Assembly (NCBI GenBank): GCA_022925895.1
Contig: JAKSYS010000790.1
Coordinates: 1 to 25,317 of the forward strand
DNA length: 25,317 nt
Direction of reading: 5' to 3'
From: Fragilaria crotonensis
Taxonomy: Eukaryota > Bacillariophyta > Fragilariophyceae > Fragilariales > Fragilariaceae
In this document: positions 20,056 to 25,317 of the stretch, piece after piece
Numbering within the stretch: the stretch's first letter is position 1
Layout of the letters: each line of letters starts with the position of its first letter
Program-made: the position numbers and the translations under genes
The notes under the pieces: model-generated
What the model was told of the DNA's origin: nothing
Seen by the model: the letters and a program-made list of their open reading frames with translations, nothing else
The model's database searches: none

Positions 20056-22152
20056 ATGGCAGAGGTTCCATCACTGTCCCCTGTCTCTCGTCAGCAAGGA
20101 GGAGTCCCTATGGATAAGGCGTACCTGTTCCGTGATGGTATGGATGAATTCACACCACCTCCAGGAACAAAGGTCAATAAACAATTCAGATCGCAAGTTC
20201 GAGTCTTTTATCATCACCCGCCGTGCTGTTTCAGAGTTTCCACTACACATGTTCAGCTCTTGGTTTCAAGACCTCCGTTGTCCAAGATTATGACTCAGAA
20301 CGAAAGAGAGGACTCCAATGAAATTTGGCAATTCAAGGTAGTTACGTTGTACCCCACACGTGTCCAAACAAACAAAGCTGAGGCGACAAGGTTTAAGTGG
20401 GCGACAGAAGCTGCAAGGCAATTCTACAGCACATCATTCAATTCTACAGAAGCTGATTTGAGCTCTATCGATCGTGCTGTGAATTCTGATCCATCAATAA
20501 TGATTGTGGGACGTCCTCTTGAAAAGAAGATGACCCTTCAAGAAATCTGTCATAGGGTGCCAAGACTCTGTTGTTATTGCATGCATTACTTTGGTGGAAT
20601 TGAGATGAAGTTGGCGTCGTTGGTGCTTTGGCTGTTGATTGCAGAATCTGAATCACGGAAGCCATCCGGTCTTACATCCAGACGGCAAGGGTTGGACGTC
20701 TGATGTTAGTAATGCTCATCAAGCATTCAACTTTTTATTATTGTCTCACCGTGAGCTGTCACAATGTCAGGAGAGCCTACATGGTGTGGACATCTACTTG
20801 CAGTGTCCCCATGACGAGCCAAAGGAATTCTAGCCTGTGGGTTCCGTCAAATCAATCTCCAAGACACAACTGGCATTGAGTTTCTTCCCAAGACAATTGC
20901 CGACACCTTAATGGACGAGACCACAGGTGGATTTGCATGGATTGTACCAGAGTCTGAGGAGCACTGCATTATCCTCTGATGAAACTTTCTTCCGGTTCCC
21001 TTGAACAGTGCTGCTAACAGTGCTGCTGTCGAGGTTGTTGAAAGCAACAGTGATGTGATCAGTGCAACAAGAAATGATGGTTCCCGCGTGCTGTTGTTGA
21101 GTCAGAGGAAGAAAGCAAGATCAATATAGTCGCAAAATCGAGTGGTGGTTCCTCCCTCGTGAGCAGTGATGTTTTGGAGATTGTGCAGAGCAACAATGAG
21201 ACAGTCAGTGCACGGAATGATGGTAGCAACACCAGAAAAACATTTGTATGGTGCCAATACTTCATCAACAATCGATCTCCAAGATGATGTTGCAAGTTAG
21301 CATTGCTGACAAATGCAGATCTGGAAGAGGCATTTACCGGTCTGGACTATTTGAACAACCTTCTTCCACCACCATTTGGTGACCTGGTTCTGCCTGACCA
21401 GTTGCGTGGTTTTGAGAAATGGGATCACAGGAAAGGCTTGATCATAGCAAGTGGTGGGAAAACTGGATGGCCACCCGTGAGCTGCAAATGATGACTTCAC
21501 TCCTCATGAGGGATGGCAGGTATCACACATCAGTTGCAATCCTGTCTTTGACGACATGCAGGTAATTCAAGGTTGCTTTGCACGTCTTCAACGTCATCTA
21601 TCTGCAAAGAAGTACGAAAACGACTTGATGGTAGCCAATGGAGCCGATCATGCAGAATGTCTTGCCCTTGTGAAAAGGTATGGAAGTTCTAAGGAAGAAC
21701 TTTACCAGAAGTATGATGACCAAATGAATCGTGTTGTGAAGGAAGTCCTGTTGTTCTATCCAGGGCTTCTGCAGAAAAGGTTGATTGTGTTTCCTACGAA
21801 TCTCAGCAACGATCATTGGGGGGCAACATTTGTTTTCAATGCTGGAGACGTTGTGGCTGCCACGGATGATGTATCATGCCTCCGGACATGTTTTTTTCGC
21901 TATTGCAGTCTTCATCCCTCCGGCACGAGAAAAATTCCAAACAATGTCGGTGTTGTCTGGTTCCTGAACCTTGCCTTCAGTTACCAGGAGCAAAGGAAAA
22001 ACAGTGCAAATGATAGCAGCACTCCAAACAAGATGAAGTGGCTCACCCAAAACATTGCTGCCTTTCAATTTGTGGTAGGGCTTCAGGGGATCATTGATAT
22101 CGATGGCAAGGTTTTCTGCAGTCATAATGCTTGGATTTTGCAGCAAACTTAG
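20056..22152 (+). pseudogene. Ulp1-like (peptidase family C48-like) protease gene, frame-broken and 3'-truncated
   Basis: The likely start is the ATG at 20056 (CAACAAAATGGC). Exon 1 to 20556 joins in frame, across an 88-nt intron (20557-20644, GTGCCA...TTGCAG), to a segment containing HQAFNFLLLSHRELSQCQES. From about 20815 the coding signal hops frames (GILACGFRQINLQDTTGIEF to 20979; a segment containing SDVLEIVQSNNETVSARNDG near 21160-21230; LTNADLEEAFTGLDYLNNLL at 21306-21485). It then settles in one frame to 22152. The last part resembles a Ulp1 core: a helix VIQGCFARLQRHLSAKKYEN, the strand VFPTNLSNDHWGATFVF with the catalytic-type His-Trp (21814-21819), and CFFRYCSLHPSGTR...VVWFLNLAFSYQ. 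Coherent coding stops near 22041, before any Asn-Cys-Gly nucleophile motif. SUMO-peptidase-like activity is therefore unlikely. The family call is from motif memory. Confidence 0.62.
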
Positions 22153-22913
22153 CAACTGTGAAGCGAAGTCAAAACAAATCACATCTGATGGAGAGCCATG
22201 ATGTACATCCACTCTTCGTACAAAGGGAAGCAGTCTTTTCCCATTACGAACTGAGTTGATCAGGGCATCAACATTTTTGGCACGCGAGAGTCCACCCACT
22301 GGGTTGTAAGAATAATTATCAGCAGATGCAGAGCGTGCCCACTCAGGACTTGACCAAAGTGTAGTCGGGTGCATTGGCATGGTCCAGGATTTTGAGGAGA
22401 GAAACAGTCCACTTCTGATCGGTAGTATACATGAAGTTTGAACGAAATGATGGGGTTCCACATCTTCATCAAGTGCAGAATTGTACAGGTAAGAATGTTT
22501 GGGTCATCACTTAACATGGACAAATCATCACTTTTGTTGCAGTCCTCGATGTCCTCACAAGAAGTGCTTTCAACTTCCACACCATTGCCAGCCGGAAACT
22601 GCAGAAGGTTGTCTGTGCCATCAAAATCCATGTGGGGATCATTCACCATATGTCGCCTTAAAAGGGCAGGCCTCTTGTTACTTGTGCATGTGATATTCCC
22701 ATCCTCATGAAGACGGCGACGGTGTGAAGCAGAAGCCCCATGTGTTGCTGCATGGTGTGATTTCTTCACAATGAAATTATAACACCCGATGTTTCTATCA
22801 ATATGCTGTGTATATGCTGCTTGATTGGAAAAGGGTTTCTTGTTGAAATTCAGGCAGAAGGGGTTTTGACAGAAGAGCAGGGGTGCCTTTGAGGAAGCAG
22901 ACGAGGACAACAT
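22036..22913 (-). pseudogene. 5' fragment of a zinc-finger, Plavaka-like transposase
   Basis: The start is placed at Met 22913 (MLSSSASSKAP); the frame also extends to an ATG at 23027. Next comes a zinc-finger-like C-x4-C...H...C pattern (FCQNPFCLNF, then AAYTQHIDRNIGC), then an acidic linker. After about 22490 the coding signal passes through three frames: LYNSALDEDVEPHHF; RSNFMYTTDQKWTVSLLKIL and DHANAPDYTLVK; then EWARSASADNYSYNPVGGLS with a long run to FDFASQLLSLLQNPSIMTAE and NLAIDINDPLKPYH, ending LGEPL at 22036. The blocks TDQKW...LLKILD.NAPDY and LLSLL.NP...ENL.ID..DPL.PY...LGE resemble the N-terminal half of large transposases I know from diatoms and Plavaka elements. The catalytic half is absent. 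The frame changes are indels or unseen introns. Confidence 0.6.
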
Positions 22914-23268
22914 TTTGAAGAGAAGGTTTTGAAGAAAGGGTTTTGAAGAGGACGAGTGAAGTGAAAATGAGGTGTTGAAATTGACAGGACACAGATTCAC
23001 TAAACAGAAGTTCGGGAAAGCGTGCATTCAAATTGTACATTTACTTTCGGTACACATTTTGGTGTATGTAAAGAATGAAGGGGGTGTGGTATGAATTCAA
23101 AATTTGAAAACCCTGCATGAATGTAGAACCTACATACCAACTCGGTACTTGGTATGAAATTCAAATGGTGGCAAAAAGACTATCCCACAAACAGGATTTT
23201 CAGTGTTCAAAATTTGGCGCACAATCGGAAAGTTTTTCACACAACAAGGAAGCACCACAAATACAACC
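22914..23268. promoter_or_regulatory. Divergent promoter region between the transposase fragment and the accessory gene
   Basis: The minus-strand transposase gene and the plus-strand gene at 23269 point away from each other, so both promoters must lie in this gap of about 355 bp. It contains repeated TTTTGAAGA/GGGTTTTGAAGA words at 22913-22955 and TTCAAAATTTG words at 23096-23105 and 23207-23217. No TATA box is clear. Confidence 0.45.
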
Positions 23269-24757
23269 ATGGCATCAATGGCACACCAAACAGCAGCAGG
23301 CATGACTGCCTTAAAGCCCAGCTCTAGGAAACAAAGGAGAGACTTCAAGAGGCGTGAACGAGTGACCACAGATCCCAATGATCTGATTCAAAGTGACAAA
23401 GGAGGAGGAGGAGGAAGAAGTGCCACGGAAAATGGATGCAAAACTAGGACAGAAGCATGCATACGGAATCCACCATCCCTACCTTCAACTATTAAAGTCG
23501 GGAAATCAAGTGACAGCCAACTAACATCATCGGTTCCAGGGCTAAGCAGCATAGTGGACATGAGCATGACGGAAAATACAGAAGAGAATCAAATCAGTGT
23601 GATCAAGACTTGCATCAAAAACACGTGTTCTCTATTTGGAAGTTCTATCAAAAGACTATCATTCTCATTTCAGTGAAGATGAGAAAACACTTTGTGGCTT
23701 TATCATGAAGCACACAAACATTCGAGGAACCGAAAACTGGTGGCTTGGGATGCGGAGAATAGTTGTAAAACACACACTGATCTTGAACAATGCAATAAAA
23801 ACATGCAAACGAAATTCAAAGGTGAGGAATTGAAGTGAGTGTACTTTGCCAAAGCCGAGCATACTCACACTCACTTGCATTCAACATCAAACACCTTGCA
23901 TCCAGAGGGATTCACTTCCAATTTAGGAACGTATGAACACAGCCTATACAAAGCGAGGAAGAAACCAGTTACCTCCTCAAGAGGGATAATATCTGCTACT
24001 ATGCCCAAATCATAGACACCTATGCCCCATGCATTGTCGGCAGCAGCAAGTGGAATAACACTATCAACATGGAGAACCACTGTGCAACAACTGACAGAAA
24101 AGTATGGAGCAAGAAAATCCTGTCCATAAGTGATGAAGCATTCATTTTGCTGTGCCTGATCAACTATGGGAAGAGGTGGTTCGCGGAATTAGTTAAGACA
24201 GAGAAAATGGTAAGTTTATCCGAATGGTTTGTCACAGAACAAACAACAAGAAACTGACTTGTTTTGTTATCACTTGTTGGAAACAGCGAATTGGTACATG
24301 GACTGATGAGGACAACAACAACCTACCCGTAAGTTACACTATGATACTAAATGAAATGAAAAAACCACATCCTAACTTCTGACCAATCTTTGCAATACCA
24401 TGTTCGCAGCCACCACTTTACACATTCTCCAGGAACAAGGGTGCTCATGATAATGGGGAGGCTGTGGTTGGTCACAGGTGGGAATGAGGAAATACGATGA
24501 ATTATACATGGCCATCAAGAATGATAGAAAGAAATCAACCACCCCAACATTCAACCAGGAACTACTTAAAATGTTTCTGTCCAGAAGGAAAAAGGAGTCT
24601 GGCCGGGGTCAGGAAACAATTTGATGACAAGGGTAAGAAACGCCCACACAAGTGCATTGATGTATTTGACGAGGACTCTGATGAGGAGGATGATAACTAC
24701 TCCAGTCATCTTGCTCCTGAACTTGTCTACAGTGAATTGAAAGTGGAGGCAGTTTAG
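23269..24757 (+). CDS. Multi-exon transposon accessory gene, function unknown
   Basis: The start ATG is at 23269 (ACAACCATGGC). Exons that keep frame are 23269-23624, 23674-23821, 23943-24209, 24287-24328 and 24410 onward. Introns of 49, 121, 77 and 81 nt follow the GT-AG rule; two have perfect GTAAGT donors (24210, 24329), and one has a CTAAC branch-like site. The protein has a Ser/Lys/Gly-rich N-terminus (RKQRRDFKRRER, GGGGGR). Exon 2 contains EDEKTLCGFIMKHTN..ENWW, faintly like a Myb/SANT helix. Exon 3 contains the conserved-looking KVWSKKILSISDEAFILL. The tail contains KYDELYMAIKNDRK and an acidic DEDSDEEDD end. The frame meets TGA at 24485, while the DELYMAIKND part lies in another frame (24484-24621) and the acidic tail returns to the first, so two late indels are likely. 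The family resembles proteins I associate with diatom transposons, but I cannot name it. Confidence 0.58.
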
Positions 24758-24953
24758 AATAGATCAGACACTTAGTAATGAATAGTAGAATGGTTCATCA
24801 AAGCCACACGAATAGGCACAATTAAAACTAATCTCCAACAAAAGTTAAAATGAGCGACAATAACATCTATTATATGAACAATGTCAGCTCAGAACTACTG
24901 AGGTGATTACTTCATACACACTACACAGCAAACTTCTTCTTTTCGAATATCTA
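24758..24953. other. Spacer between the accessory gene and the right subterminal repeats
   Basis: This AT-rich sequence has no open frame of note. It probably carries the 3' UTR of the accessory gene (AATTAAAAC near 24820). Confidence 0.5.
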
Positions 24954-25165
24954 ATTCAGGAATTGAAATTCATGATCACAAATGAAGAAGTGGTATAGTT
25001 CATATATTTAGAGTCCAAGAGTTCAGGAATCCCACCCGAGTGTTAGTAAAAATGAGTCAGTGAAATTCAGGAATTGAAATTTTGGAGCTCAGGAATGCAA
25101 AGTATGAGCTCCTATGCAAGAGATGAAAAAGTTCAGGAAACATAAATTTCAGAGTTCAGGAATAC
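24954..25165. repeat. Right subterminal TTCAGGA motif cluster
   Basis: TTCAGGAA or CTCAGGAA occurs at about 24955, 25020, 25064, 25089, 25130 and 25156, all on the plus strand. The core is the same as in the left cluster at 17952-18092. Confidence 0.65.
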
Positions 25166-25293
25166 GAGGAAACCCGCTTCATACACATGATGTACAAGCT
25201 CTTTAGTCCTAAGTTTTTACCTATATTTTAGGTAAAAATTATGAACAAAAAATTCTCATATCAAAGATAATTGTTTTTCATATCCAAGAGCCG

Positions 25294-25317
25294 ACTTGGT
25301 TTTGGCACCCTTAGATG
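25294..25317 (-). repeat. Right TIR of the large transposon
   Basis: The reverse complement of the final 24 bases of the window starts CATCTAAGGGTGCCAAAAC. The window ends on the first base of this repeat as read from outside, so its target duplication cannot be read. Confidence 0.85.

Larger units (their letters stand above)
17885..25317. mobile_element. Large TIR DNA transposon (about 7.4 kb), Plavaka-like by content
   Basis: CATCTAAGGGTGCCAAAAC begins at 17885 and is repeated inverted at the last bases of the window (25299-25317). Extending inward gives a 24-bp repeat with one mismatch (17885-17908 against 25294-25317). Inside lie subterminal TTCAGGA motifs, tandem repeats, a decayed Ulp1-like protease gene (+), a transposase fragment with an N-terminal zinc finger (-) and a multi-exon accessory gene (+). 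Ulp1-like and zinc-finger/transposase modules travel together in large eukaryotic DNA transposons, and the transposase fragment resembles Plavaka-like (CACTA-related) proteins. The right target duplication is outside the window, so the superfamily and the exact right edge are unproven. Both catalytic genes are truncated, so this copy is probably non-autonomous. Confidence 0.8.

Overview
The window looks like nuclear DNA of a photosynthetic stramenopile, most probably a diatom. The reasons are the one-or-two-exon genes with 65-85 nt GT-AG introns, a short HSF-type DNA-binding protein, a membrane-anchored methyltransferase of a type I associate with diatoms, and a large DNA transposon whose proteins resemble diatom Ulp1-like and Plavaka-like transposon proteins. 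The species assignment is inference; no database was used.

Layout. (1) 1-3616 has no host gene. It holds a complete non-autonomous hAT-type element (82-1406) with 20-bp terminal inverted repeats and a perfect 8-bp target duplication. (2) 3617-12090 is the gene island: an HSF-like transcription factor (+), a secreted 19-residue-repeat protein (+), a nuclear ZFC3H1/Red1-type zinc-finger protein with a C-terminal leucine-rich-repeat domain (-), and a single-pass membrane methyltransferase (-). The secreted protein and the zinc-finger gene are convergent, 153 bp apart. No operon-like co-function is evident. (3) 12506-14386 is bounded by a perfect 17-bp inverted repeat that includes TA at each end. 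It looks like a non-autonomous Tc1/mariner-type insertion and carries two nested hairpins near its right end. (4) 15173-17596 (-) is a nearly full-length Crypton-like tyrosine recombinase read in three frames, with two single-base frame changes. (5) 17885-25317 is a roughly 7.4-kb DNA transposon with 24-bp terminal inverted repeats. The right repeat ends on the last base of the window.

The large element contains, left to right, subterminal TTCAGGA repeats, a GTAC-rich stretch, nested tandem repeats of about 91 bp and 610 bp, a decayed Ulp1-like protease gene (+), the first part of a decayed zinc-finger/Plavaka-like transposase (-), and a divergently transcribed multi-exon accessory gene (+) with well-preserved splice sites. 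The protease and transposase genes converge and both lose their family-like sequence within a few bases of 22036-22041. This suggests an internal deletion that removed the 3' ends of both genes, making this a non-autonomous derivative of a longer element.

The right half is therefore a transposon-rich accessory block beside an ordinary gene island. I found no RNA gene and no CRISPR array. The most unusual items are the three-gene transposon, the tyrosine recombinase and the zinc-finger/LRR fusion.
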